From NCBI RefSeq assembly GCF_027596085.1, contig NC_072464.1:18117624-18181623 (forward strand): a DNA stretch of 64,000 nt. Reading direction: 5' to 3'. The position numbers were made by a program, and so were the translations under genes. Numbering within the stretch: position 1 is the first letter of the stretch; each line of letters begins with the position of its first letter. The stretch comes from Anoplopoma fimbria (Eukaryota; Chordata; Actinopteri; Perciformes; Anoplopomatidae). Positions 1 to 9,802 of the stretch are shown here, one piece after another. Below the pieces are notes generated by a model, which was given only the letters and a program-made list of their open reading frames with translations, was not told the DNA's origin and did no database searches.

Positions 1-543
1 GACTGCCTAAGAAAGAGGGCAAAATCCCAGCCAACATCAACTGTGCTGTTGCTGGCTGGGGCCGAACTGGAGTCAACAAGCCGTCCTCAAAAGTGCTGAA
101 GGAGACCACGGAGAAGATGCAATTCAGCTCTGAGTGCAAACATATATGGCAAAAACCCTTCAATCCTGAGCTCATGATTTGCACCAAATTTGACAAAAAG
201 AAAGGAGGGGTTTGCCAGGTAATTGAAGCAGGACAGCAAATAAGTAACCAACCATTAAACACATCAATAATGCTGAAAACATGGAAAAACTGTTTTATTT
301 TATTAATCAAAAACAAGTGCAATCTTTTTTGGTTGCATTCTATTTAATCAACTCTGTCTGTTGTTTTTTTCTTAGGGTGATTCCGGTGGACCACTTATCT
401 GCAACAATAAACCTCAGGGTATAACAGCTTTTACTGCTAAAGATGATTGCAATAATCCCAAATTTCCCCATGTCTTCACTAAAATCAATGTCTTTATCCC
501 CTGGATTAAGAGAGTGATGAAGGGATTGGGGAATGTTGCATGA
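1..543 (+). CDS. Granzyme/mast-cell-protease-like serine protease, copy 1 (3' part only)
   Basis: Two exons are visible: 1-218 (already inside an exon; the window starts on the second base of a codon) and 376-543, ending in TGA. They match exons 4 and 5 of the complete copy downstream base for base, apart from two changes: Lys instead of Glu after WQ, and Phe instead of Tyr in NPK-F-PHVF. The catalytic serine lies in GDSGGPL at the start of the last exon, and the intron between (219-375) has GT and AG ends. Exons 1-3, with the signal peptide, His and Asp, must lie upstream of the window. No stop or frameshift is seen in the visible part, so nothing marks it as a pseudogene. A candidate ATTAAA poly(A) signal is at 722-727. 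Family: S1 trypsin-fold leukocyte granule proteases (granzyme, mast cell protease, duodenase-like). Confidence 0.85.
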
Positions 544-1090
544 GCCACTATTCTAAGGGCCAAGAATATTGTCCTTTTTTCACTTGCTTATTGAACAACA
601 TGGCAAAAAAAATGTGTGAATTAATGGTCTTGCATTTGAAAAATAATTCATGAGGCTGGAACAAGTAAATGTTTTGCATGTGAAAAAGAAATACAACTGA
701 GTGTACGGAAAAAAAGATGGAATTAAAAACTTGTTGATTTAACATAAATTCTCACTGTACATATATAGCATTTGTCTTTTACTTTAACATCATCTTACTA
801 TAAAGCTTATTTTTTCATTTTTGTGCTTAACTCCCTTTGGCAAAATTCCTGTAGAAGTTTTGTCAACTATGTACATATGTACCTTTATCACTCTATTAAT
901 TACTCATAATATTTTATCTAATCAAATATGTATTATTCAGCAAACATAACATCAGATAAAAAAGGTGACAATAGCAGTGGTGGTGATGGGAGGGAGAAAG
1001 TGTGATGGTTTACTTGTGGTGATAAAGCACAGAGGCATTTCTTCCAAATCAAACCACAGACCACAGCTGTTGTCAGTCATAGTGCAAAAC
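544..1090 (+). repeat. 3' flank of the tandem duplication, copy 1
   Basis: This stretch is homologous to 5093-5562 downstream of protease copy 2, at a spacing of roughly 4.5 kb. Copy 1 keeps about 80 bp (568-647) that copy 2 lacks. The likeness stops sharply near 1088-1090, where copy 1 reads GTGCAAAAC and the other reads GTGCAAAC followed by different sequence. In the downstream copy that point lies inside the last rabl3 exon. Bases about 1071-1090 are therefore a captured remnant of the rabl3 stop codon and last few codons (minus strand), and the rest is shared protease/rabl3 3'UTR. It is not a functional rabl3 exon here, since no upstream rabl3 exon follows. Confidence 0.8.
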
Positions 1091-1600
1091 AAATTGAGGA
1101 CTGCTATTAACTGCTATATCACATTAAGGTTCAGAAATCCAAGTATCTGAGTATAATGTAGTCCTGTAGACATCTACAGCAAACAAGTGCTTACCTTATC
1201 AGGATCAGAACGTGGCTCTGAAACATTATTATCATTATTTACAGCCTCTCTTAACACTGAATCTAAAATCAGTGAGCTTTAGAGTAAAATGCTAACATGC
1301 ATGTCCATTTTTGAAACTCCATCAAATTACTTATGACCGAGAAAATACATAAGCGATAGAAATTGCAGCGTTATGTGTGTATAAAGTTCAGCGTGACAAC
1401 CTTTGTGCACATTGTGGTTACTGTGGCCTCGTGCACAGTTTCAACTCGACCATTGAGCATCTACCTTCACTCTCTTCCTTTATAGTAAATGTAGCCAATG
1501 GTGGAAATAGAAGCAAACAAGAGGTTTCATTTGTATTAGCCCACAGTAAATATGAACCTGTCTGATTTGTGGGGCTGTTAGTTGCATTTTACAGCAAAAG
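1091..1600. other. Intergenic, no gene seen
   Basis: AT-rich sequence between the end of the duplicated flank and the first Tc1 relic. No ORF here resembles a known protein and no tRNA-like or structured element stood out. Part of it may be the untranslated end of the Tc1 relic that follows, but I could not fix a terminal inverted repeat. Confidence 0.5.
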
Positions 1601-1602
1601 CC

Positions 1603-2011
1603 ATGGTCCGCAGAGAGCTTCCAAAGCATCAGAGGGATCTCATTGTCGAAAGGTATCAGTCAGGAGAAGGGTACAAAATAATTTCCAAGGCATTAGATAT
1701 ACCATGGAACACAGTGAAGACAGTCATCATCAAGTGGAGAAAATATGGCACAACAGTGACATTACCAAGAACTGGACGTCCCTCCAAAATTGATGAAAAG
1801 ACGAGAAGAAAACTGGTCAGGGAGGCTTCCAAGAGGCCTACAGCAACATTAAAGGAGCTGCAGGAAGCTTCTGGCAAGTACTGGCTGTGTACTACATGTG
1901 ACAACAAACTCCCGTATTCTTCATATGTTTGGGCTATGGGGTAGGGTGGCAAGACGGAAGCCTTTTCTTACCAAGAAAAACATCCAAGCCCGGCTAAATT
2001 TTGCAAAAACA
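1603..2011 (+). mobile_element. Tc1-like transposase relic, N-terminal half
   Basis: Translation from the ATG at 1603 gives a typical Tc1 transposase paired-like DNA-binding start (MVRRELPKHQRDLIVERYQS), a second helix-turn-helix with NTVKTVIIKW, and the GRP linker (RTGRPSKID). After about residue 95 the frame is broken. From 1931 another frame continues the same family (GLWGRVARRKPFLTKKN...). The sequence stops matching at 2011, exactly where a second Tc1 element begins after a TA dinucleotide. The catalytic DDE domain is absent. This is a dead fragment, apparently interrupted by the next element. Confidence 0.85.
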
Positions 2012-2013
2012 TA

Positions 2014-3250
2014 CAGCGTGTAAAATAAGTATTGAACACGTCACCATTTTTCTCAGTAAATATATTTCTAAAGGTGCTATTGACATGAAATTTTCACCAG
2101 ATGTTGGTAACAACCCAAGTAATCCATACATACAAAGAAAACAAAACAAATAAGTTCAGAAATGAAGTTATGTGTAATAAAATGGAATGACACAGGGAAA
2201 AAGTATTGAACACGCTTACTGAAATTTATTTAATATTTGTACAAAAGCCTTTGTTTGTAATGACAGCTTCAAGATGCCTCCTGTATGGAGAAACTAGTCA
2301 CATGTGTGATTTTGGCCCATTCTTCCACACAAACAGTCTTCAAATCTTGAAGGTTCCGGGGGCCTCTTCTATGAACTCTGATCTTTAGTTCTTTCCATAG
2401 ATTTTCTATTGGATTCAAGTCAGGTGATTGGCTAGGCCATTCTAGCAGCTTTATTTTCTTTCTCTGAAACCAATTGAGACTTACCTTGGCTGTGTGTTTG
2501 GGATCATTGTCTTGCTGAAATGTCCACCCTCGTTTCATCTTCATCATCCTGGTAGATGGCAGCAGATTTTTATCCTTCCTTCAATGATATGAAGTTTGCC
2601 AGTGCTGTATGCTGAAAAACAGCCCCACACCATGATGTTCCCACCTCCAAACTTCACTGTTGGTATGGTGTTTTTGGGGTGATGTGCAGTGCCATTTGAC
2701 CTCCAAACATGGTGTGTATTATGGCATCCAAAGAGTTCAATTTTGGTCTCATCTGACCAGACTATATTCTCCCAGTATTTCACAGGCTTGTCTAAATGTG
2801 GTGCAGCAAACTTTAAATGAGCTTCAACATGCTTTTTCTTCAGCAATGGAGTCTTGCGTGGTGAGCGTGCACACAGGCCACGGCAGTTGAGTGCATTACT
2901 TATTATTTTCTTTGAAACAATTGTACCTGCTAATTCCAGGTCTTTCTGAAGCTCTCCACAAGTGGTCCTTGGCTCTTGGACAACTCTTCTGATAATTATT
3001 TTCACTCCTCTGTCAGAAATCTTGTGAGGAGCACCTGGTCGTGGCCGGTTTATGGTGAAATTATGTTCTTTCCACTTCTGGATTATGGCCCTAACAGTGC
3101 TCACTGGAACATTCAGAAGTTTAGAAATCCTTCTGTAACCAATGCCATCAGTATGTTTTGCAACAATAAGGTTGCGAAGGTCTTGAGAGAGCTCTTTGCT
3201 TTTACCCATCATGAGATGTTTCTTGTGTGACACCTTGGTAATGAGACACC
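2014..3250 (-). mobile_element. Tc1-like DNA transposon, second family, defective
   Basis: The left end begins with CAG at 2014 directly after TA (2012-2013), as expected for Tc1/mariner insertion. The motif AAGTATTGAACACG occurs near this end and recurs around 2202-2216. The transposase runs on the minus strand from ATG about 3209 (MGKSKELSQDLRN) and is broken near 2545-2580. The upstream part (2544-3233) holds the helix-turn-helix, GAPHK linker and first catalytic Asp in WSDETK. The downstream part (2269-2547) holds the second Asp in QQDNDPKH and the Glu in NPIENLW (DDE triad). About 30-40 bp appear to be missing at the break, shifting the frame. The right end is lost at a T tract. It cannot encode an intact transposase. 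Confidence 0.9.
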
Positions 3251-3271
3251 TTTTTTTTTTTTTTTTTTTTT
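3251..3271. repeat. Poly(T) tract
   Basis: Run of 21 T at the junction between the truncated right side of the second Tc1 element and a terminal repeat of a different Tc1 family. Confidence 0.95.
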
Positions 3272-3272
3272 A

Positions 3273-3372
3273 TAGGTGGAAAAAGTTCTGACATGATTTA
3301 TCTTTGTCTAATTTTTTTACATCACAAAAACCTGGCATTGTAACAGGGTGTGTAGACTTTTTATATCCAATT
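3273..3372 (-). mobile_element. Terminal repeat fragment of a third Tc1 family
   Basis: The segment GGTGGAAAAAGTTCTGACAT through GTGTGTAGACTTTTTATATC looks like the outer end of another common fish Tc1 family, whose terminal repeat reads inward from GGATATAAAAAGTCTACACA. Only this end is present; no transposase of that family follows. It ends about 70 bp upstream of the TATA-like box of protease copy 2. Family assignment is from memory of fish elements, not from a search. Confidence 0.6.
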
Positions 3373-3441
3373 TAGGTTAATGATCAATTAACAACATCTG
3401 TGCACCAACTCAAATGACAGGTTGGCAGTTTTACCTAGTTC

Positions 3442-3448
3442 TATAAAG
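3442..3448 (+). promoter_or_regulatory. TATA-like box of protease copy 2
   Basis: TATAAAG lies about 150 bp upstream of the start codon at 3594, a reasonable distance for a leader of some 120 nt. Granule protease genes usually have tissue-restricted TATA promoters. The nearby (GA)n run and Tc1 terminal repeat are the only other landmarks. Inferred, not proven. Confidence 0.5.
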
Positions 3449-3593
3449 AGAGAGAGAAAGGTGTGAACTCCTCTCTTCTGTGCAACAGTGACTGCTGCCC
3501 ACAACGTTTCCGTGGTGGGCGTTAAAAAGTTGACTACAAATGGTGGAAGGGGGAGCACTGCCTGCCACACTGTTCATCTTCTGCACAACGACC

Positions 3594-5092
3594 ATGATCA
3601 ACGCATACTGGGTCATCATTTTCTTTCAGCTGCTCTCCCTCACCGGTAAGATGAGACGAAATTGATGGATTGTCTGTAGAAACGGAAATATATAATAGTA
3701 GTTTTAAGGATCAGATAAACTTTAAAAAGCATTTTTAATTGTTTGAAAGTTAGAATAAAATCTTCAATTTAGCTTCTTTCTTTCTGTAATAAAATATAAT
3801 AATTTGTTTGTTTGGGTTTTGTAATCTGTGTATTAATTAACCTTGTCTCCCCATCTAAGGGGCCTCTGAGAGTGGCATAGTGGGTGGAAAGGTCGCAAAG
3901 CCTCACTCCAGGCCCTACATGGCGTCACTCCAGTTTCGGGGAGAACATTCATGTGGCGGAATGCTTATTCGGGAGGACTTTGTATTAACTGCAGCACACT
4001 GCAAAAAGTGAGTTTCACAAAAAAAATAGTTTTTGATGTCATAATCAATTAAGAAGTTCAAGGGTACTCATTTTTTGCGTTTAATTATTTCTACCCTTGT
4101 TTGTTAGACCTCTGCCAATGACTGTTGTACTCGGAGCACATGACATAAGCAAGAAAGAGAAAAGTCAGCAATGGATCCAGGTGGCCAAGTACCATCAACA
4201 TCCAAAATTCAATGGAGGATACGATTATGACATCATGTTGCTTCAGGTAAACTAAAACTGTGTAAAAGTTCATATCAAAACTAATGTGTGTTAAAGAAAA
4301 TCTCTATAAAGTATTTTGTGAAGTGTAGTTGATGCAGTCATCTCAGTTTCATTTTTCATAACGTCGTGTAAAAAGTTCAACCTGCACAAGATGATTTCAC
4401 ACATTTGCACTAAAGGATGTGGGGGGCGAACTGCTCATCATAAAAACCTCAATCTTGCTTAAGAGGACATAGACACACATCAAAATGTCTGACTGATGGT
4501 TACACTGAAATACTCTGTTCTCTTTCACAGTTAAAAACCAATGCTACACTGAATAGGTATGTGAAGGCCATCGGACTGCCTAAGAAAGAGGGCAAAATCC
4601 CAGCCAACATCAACTGTGCTGTTGCTGGCTGGGGCCGAACTGGAGTCAACAAGCCGTCCTCAAAAGTGCTGAAGGAGACCACGGAGAAGATGCAATTCAG
4701 CTCTGAGTGCAAACATATATGGCAAGAACCCTTCAATCCTGAGCTCATGATTTGCACCAAATTTGACAAAAAGAAAGGAGGGGTTTGCCAGGTAAATAAA
4801 GCAGGACAGCAAATAAGTAACCAACCATTAAACACATCAATAATGCTGAAAACATGGAAAAACTGTTTTATTTTATTAATCAAAAACAAGTGCAATCTTT
4901 CTTTGTCTGTTGTTTTTTTCTTAGGGTGATTCCGGTGGACCACTTATCTGCAACAATAAACCTCAGGGTATAACAGCTTTTACTGCTAAAGATGATTGCA
5001 ATAATCCCAAATATCCCCATGTCTTCACTAAAATCAATGTCTTTATCCCCTGGATTAAGAGAGTGATGAAGGGATTGGGGAATGTTGCATGA
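3594..5092 (+). CDS. Granzyme/mast-cell-protease-like serine protease, copy 2 (complete)
   Basis: Five coding exons with consistent phases: 3594-3645, 3860-4007, 4108-4246, 4531-4791, 4925-5092; 255 residues. A hydrophobic signal peptide (residues 1-17) is followed by a short propeptide ending SESG and the mature N-terminus IVGG at residue 24. The residue before IVGG is Gly, not Arg/Lys, so dipeptidyl-peptidase (cathepsin C) style activation is more likely than tryptic activation, as in granule proteases. The catalytic triad is complete: His64 in TAAHC, Asp108 in YDYDIMLL, Ser203 in GDSGGP. Cysteines fit the 42-58, 136-201, 168-182 and 191-220 disulfides. The five-exon structure is that of the granzyme/chymase family. 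By chymotrypsin numbering the S1 pocket has Gly189, Thr216 and His226, so it is not trypsin-like. Candidate ATTAAA poly(A) signal at 5204-5209. Expected role: secreted or granule-stored protease of immune cells. I cannot choose between the granzyme, mast cell protease and duodenase names used for fish homologs. Confidence 0.9.
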
Positions 5093-5562
5093 GCCACTAT
5101 TCTAAGGGCCAAGAATTCATGAAGCTGGAACAAGTAAATGTTTTGCATGTGAAAAAGAAAAATACAATCACTTCACAACTGAGTGTACGAAAAAAAAGAT
5201 GGAATTAAAAACTTGTTGATTTAACATAAATTCTCACTGTACATATATAGCATGTGCCTTTTACATCATCTTACTATAAAGCTTATTTTTTCCTTTTTGT
5301 GCTTAACTCCCTTACGCAAAATTCCTGTAGAAGTTTTGTCAACTATGTACATATGTTTCTTTATCATTCTATTAATTATTCATAATATTTTATCTAATCA
5401 AATATGTATTATTCATCAAATATTACATCAGATAAAAAAGGTGACAATAGCAGTGGTGGTGATGGGAGGGAGAAAGTGTGATGATTTACGTGGTGATAAA
5501 GCACAGAGGCATTTCTGCCAAATCAAACCACAGACCACAGCTGTTGTCAGTCATAGTGCAAA
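5093..5562. repeat. Shared 3' region of protease copy 2 and rabl3; duplicated unit
   Basis: Tail-to-tail intergenic region, homologous to 544-1090. It must hold the 3'UTRs of both the plus-strand protease and the minus-strand rabl3, whose stop codon is at 5547-5549. The protease has an ATTAAA at 5204-5209. I did not see a canonical AATAAA for rabl3 on the minus strand here. The region ends inside the last rabl3 exon. Confidence 0.75.
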
Positions 5563-6460
5563 CTTTTGAAGTTGAACCGTTTTCTGTCTGTGAAGCCCGT
5601 CATCTGCAGACAAAGTGAAAGAGATGTGCTGTTTTTAACAAGGAACAGTCACAACTGAATTACTTTCAAGGAAACAGAATGAAAGACTGGAAATGTAAAA
5701 CTTACCGGACTTGGGTCTCTTGTGAAATATCTCTTCTCTATTACCTGTTAAGGAGGTAGATTGAGAGGCTGAAGTCTTTCTAAATACAAACTTCACATAC
5801 TCGTATGTACATTGAAAAGGGGAAATTTGCACTAAAAGACTAATGTTAGATGTTTCCCACTTGAATATCATATCAATTCAATGTCAGACACGAGTTAAAA
5901 ATGTAGTACCAAACTGTCTGACACCTATCCTTACATCATACATGATGCCATACATTTTATTTCGGTTTAAGCATGTTCATCTTTTTAAAAAAAAAAATTT
6001 TAATATAAAAAAAGTAGCTAGCCCTACTTGACAAAGTTGTTTGAAATGTTACATACTGTAATATTCATGTGATTCAATTTACCAACAAAAAGGTAATTGT
6101 ATACATACATACATACATACATACATACATACATACATACATACATACATACATACATAAGAACTCCTGGTTTCTCACCTTGTCAAAGAACCGGCTAAGC
6201 TTCACTGCATTTGATGTTCCTGCAGCAAGGTATCTCGGGTTGGTGCAGTCCTGGGAAAACAAAAAAGCACTTCAGCCACAAACTTCAAAGAAATTGAGTC
6301 TTTTCTCTCTCAGGTGAAATCTGAATGTGTTTGTGATTGTAGCTTCTTTCAAATTAAACTGATGGCATATGTTTTTCTTTACATAAAAAAATAAACGATC
6401 CATACAAAGATTTGGCGTATGTTGCTGGCTTCCTCTGTCTCCAAAGTCAGAGATTTTTAG

Positions 6461-6513
<53 letters not shown>

Positions 6514-9181
6514 TATATATATAATATATATATATTTATATATATAAAGGCTAAATGCACATGGAATATTTATAATCACTTTTAATTTCTAAAATCCACA
6601 ATTGTCCCGTCTATCCAGCAATCACTAAAACTTTGAGATACATACTTTACTCTGTACTTTTGCTGCCATTTTCACATGTCAGCTTCATGTTTACATTAGC
6701 CACTAAAAACAATCCAGCAATCTGACAACTAATTTATTCGGGGATCTTCAAGGTTGCTTGGATCAGTGACGATCAGGGACAAGTCTCCCTCACCGCGCTT
6801 GCAAGGATCATTAATTAAGCAACAGAGGATAACTATCAGTCATCCATCACTGATGCAGCCTGTGAGAGAACTGGTGGAAACAGTCTTCTTCTTTGAGATT
6901 AATAATTTCCGACTCAGCTCTATTATCCAGCAACGAAAATAAGCTTTGTGCTCTCTTTTGTGTAAACGATGCCAAAATACCACTGAATCATTACAGCTTT
7001 ATCTATGGTGGTCTTGTTATAGTGGAACAATGTTTCTGTGGAACATTTCTGTAACAGAAACCTATGTTTGAAGCCAAAAATATGACATTTCAACACACAG
7101 ATGAAGCCAGTAATGTTACACATTCAGGAATGAAAAACGTTGACCTACGAGATTGATCTCCTCTGCATTGAAGTCTTCAGACAGGAAAGCCGTCCGTGTG
7201 AGAACCTCATTGCGTTTGGTCTCTGGGATCTGGTCAAACTTGGTGCCAATCAGCAACAAAGGCACCGAGTTCTCAGCAAACTGCTCTCTGTCATAGTCAC
7301 TGGAGGGAGAAAAGAACCTGACCTAACTGCTCAGTATCCAACATTTTAAGTCACAATGTTATATCTTGAACTGTGTCAGTGTGTATATATATTTTACAAC
7401 CCATGACAACAAACAGTACCATGACAAGTCTACTCACCCATTTGAGACGATAACTCCTGTTGGAGAAGAATCCTTGTTTAAAGCTTCTAGTGACCAGCGG
7501 TAGAGATTCTGAGACGATTTCTTGTTTGTTAAATCGTGTACCAACATAATTCCTGAAAAAAGAAGAGAGAAAAAATGTCTTGACTAAATATAAGAAACCC
7601 TAATGATTCCAGATTCCCTTAAATATAAATCATCCTTACCATTAACTGAATTGTAAAAGACAGCTCTGGTGCTTTTGATACTGCTGGCGCTGCCAAGGGA
7701 TCCTCCGACATCCCAGAGTTCAATGTAGTACGTTTTCTCTTCCGGGGTTCCCTCCTTATAGTCTTGGACCTGTAGTTGAATAGTTATAATGACCCTTCAA
7801 TTACTTTTTCCTCTAAGCATCTGTAACATGTGAGTGATCTACAAAATTATATACGTATTTTATACGAATTGACTCAAATGCCTTAGTTAAATACTATTTT
7901 CAGGTACTTGTACTAAATCATTCCATTTTCTGCTACTCCACTACAACACAGAGGCAAATATTGTACTTCAGATTGAGATTAATAATACAAATATAAACAA
8001 CTAATACATGTTGATGATGTTATTAGGCCTCTAGGTTAAATTAAAAAAAAAAGCTTCACCTTTACCAGCTGCAACATTAAAGTGACATACACATTAATGC
8101 ATGAATTATTATAACTCAGCAATATAATATACATTATTCTGAAATGATCTGTTCTGCATAAGGAGTTCATATTTTGATGTAAATGCTTTTGTACTTTTTC
8201 GTAAGTAAAAATCTGACAGTGTGACTTTTACTTGTAACAGAGTATGTCTGGACTGAAGTATTGCATTTTTTTTCTGGATACTTCTTCCACCTTAATCATA
8301 TAACTATTTATATGACTAATATTAAGCATATGTTTTCCAGTCGGTGAAGGAAGTGCCTGGCATTCATTATTCCTTGGACAAAGTACGGTTCTAACACTTC
8401 AGCCGTTTATAAATTGTGTAATTTAAAAAGGTTGTTGTATGAGGTGTATGCAGTTCATCTGAGGCAAATTTCAAAAAGGCCCACAGCATCATTTAAGACA
8501 ATATCTCAATCAAATTTAGTAAACAATGTGTTCAACCTGCTTACCCGTACATCCACAGAGCAACCGACGGTCCACGATGGATTTCCTAACACCTGATTCT
8601 GACATAGCAGATGGACCAAGGAAGACTTGCCCACTCCTGCAAAAGACAATGTGGGTGGATGACCTGCATGTTTGATGGGATCAGTAGAAACTCATGCAAT
8701 GACCTTTTCCTGCATTGTTTTTGGGGGCTTTCAGTCTTGATGAACTGCTGATTGCAAGAAAATGATGACAGACACCTCCATTGTAAAAACAGATCAGTGT
8801 AACATATCATCAGTTTCCATCAAAGCATATGAATTGTAGAACAATTAATATCTTTAAAAAAGGTTGACAGGTGTCTGTGTGAATGCATTATTCAAACTAG
8901 CAATTGATGCTTTTAAATTAAGCTTTAATTGGCGTCCACATTCAATCCACACATGAAGGTGCGTCTGCAGGTTTACAGTCACTACTACTCTCCTGCAGAG
9001 TTTTTTGCAAGAGTTTGACGTCCCAGTTAAACATTACACCTGCTCCAACCCGGCTGATATAGACCCAGAACCAACATATATATTTAGAAATATAAATTAA
9101 AGTTCACGTTAGAGGCGAAATAGTATCAAACTTACCAGAATCTCCTAAAACTAACACTTTCACCCTGTCAAGAGAAGCCAT
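5547..9181 (-). CDS. rabl3: Rab-like protein 3, atypical small GTPase
   Basis: Eight coding exons on the minus strand, all with GT-AG borders and matching phases: 9181-9136, 8636-8545, 7769-7640, 7552-7438, 7299-7149, 6250-6179, 5744-5706, 5603-5547; 233 residues (human about 236). The P-loop GDSGVGKSS is at residues 13-21. The usual DTAGQ switch is replaced by WDVGGS, and the guanine-specificity motif is TKFD (147-150) instead of NKxD, both normal for this family. [16 protein letters not shown] and [20 protein letters not shown] are strongly conserved RABL3 blocks. The C-terminus (FNFKSLHYD) has no prenylation cysteine. The known protein is a dimeric GTPase linked to KRAS prenylation through RAP1GDS1 and to lymphoid development. 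It is divergent with gtf2e1, sharing a promoter, and convergent with the protease. Introns hold (ATAC)n and (AT)n tracts. The gene looks intact. Confidence 0.95.
6101..6159. repeat. (ATAC)n microsatellite
   Basis: About 15 copies of the tetranucleotide in rabl3 intron 6, roughly 20 bp from the donor of exon 6 (6179). Confidence 0.95.
6463..6547. repeat. (AT)n tract
   Basis: Interrupted AT dinucleotide run in rabl3 intron 5, including a near-palindromic centre around 6510-6540. Confidence 0.95.
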
Positions 9182-9556
9182 TTTTTTCCTGACAGCGGCG
9201 ACCCGGAAGATAATAGTGGTAGCCCCGCCTACAAATATGATTCGTCTAATCTGATTGGTTCCAAGGATAAACGGCAAGAAGCAGCGCCATTCGTTAAAAC
9301 ATTATGTCAATCAACAATCCTGCGCTCTGATTGGCTATTGAGTGCGACTGGGAAACCTTTTGTTGTGGGTTTTTGGTATTACTTCCGGGGTTGACTCATG
9401 AAGCATGCTAACCAAACCTAGCAGTTTAAATAATCAGAAGTACAAATGTTTCTTATGATCTTAAGCTGTGTTTGTTAGAGACAAAGTCGGCAGACTCTGC
9501 AATGACATAAGAAAGCGGTGGCTTTTGTCTGTACTGGTGGAAGATAACGTTAAAGA
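9182..9556. promoter_or_regulatory. Bidirectional promoter of rabl3 and gtf2e1
   Basis: The start codon of rabl3 (9181, minus) and the likely non-coding first exon of gtf2e1 (ending at a GTAAGT donor, 9557) are under 400 bp apart. Motifs present: ETS-type CCGGAAG at 9203-9209 and ACTTCCGG at 9381-9388, pointing in opposite directions; inverted CCAAT boxes (ATTGG) at 9254-9258 and 9330-9334; no TATA box. ETS plus CCAAT without TATA is the usual make-up of divergent housekeeping promoters. Transcription start sites are not known. Confidence 0.7.
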
Positions 9557-9802
9557 GTAAGTTAATTAATGAACACTTATACTGTACATTTTTCTTATTT
9601 CTGTTCTATCTTTGTTTTGTTGTGTAGTGTGTGTATTTATTGTCTGTGTCTGTGTAGTTGAGCTGCTGCAACACTCAATAAAGGAATATAATAATAATAA
9701 TAATAAAGAACACAGTCTTTTTATACTAAGATCTTATTCTGATCTCCTCCCATCATTGCATCTCCAGATCTCTCGTCTCTTTTCTTTCCCCCACAGCAGG
9801 AG

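Noticed and set aside
93..347. Open frame covering protease exon 4 and part of the next intron (and its twin at 4561-4929)
   Set aside because: It only stays open by chance past the GT donor at 219 (4792). The conserved protein resumes at GDSGGP in the next exon, so these are not separate small genes.
1..543. Copy 1 protease as a pseudogene
   Set aside because: It looks partial only because the window starts inside exon 4. Both visible exons are intact.
6069..6317. Open frame with IHTY repeats near rabl3
   Set aside because: Comes from the (ATAC)n tract and the antisense of rabl3 exon 6.
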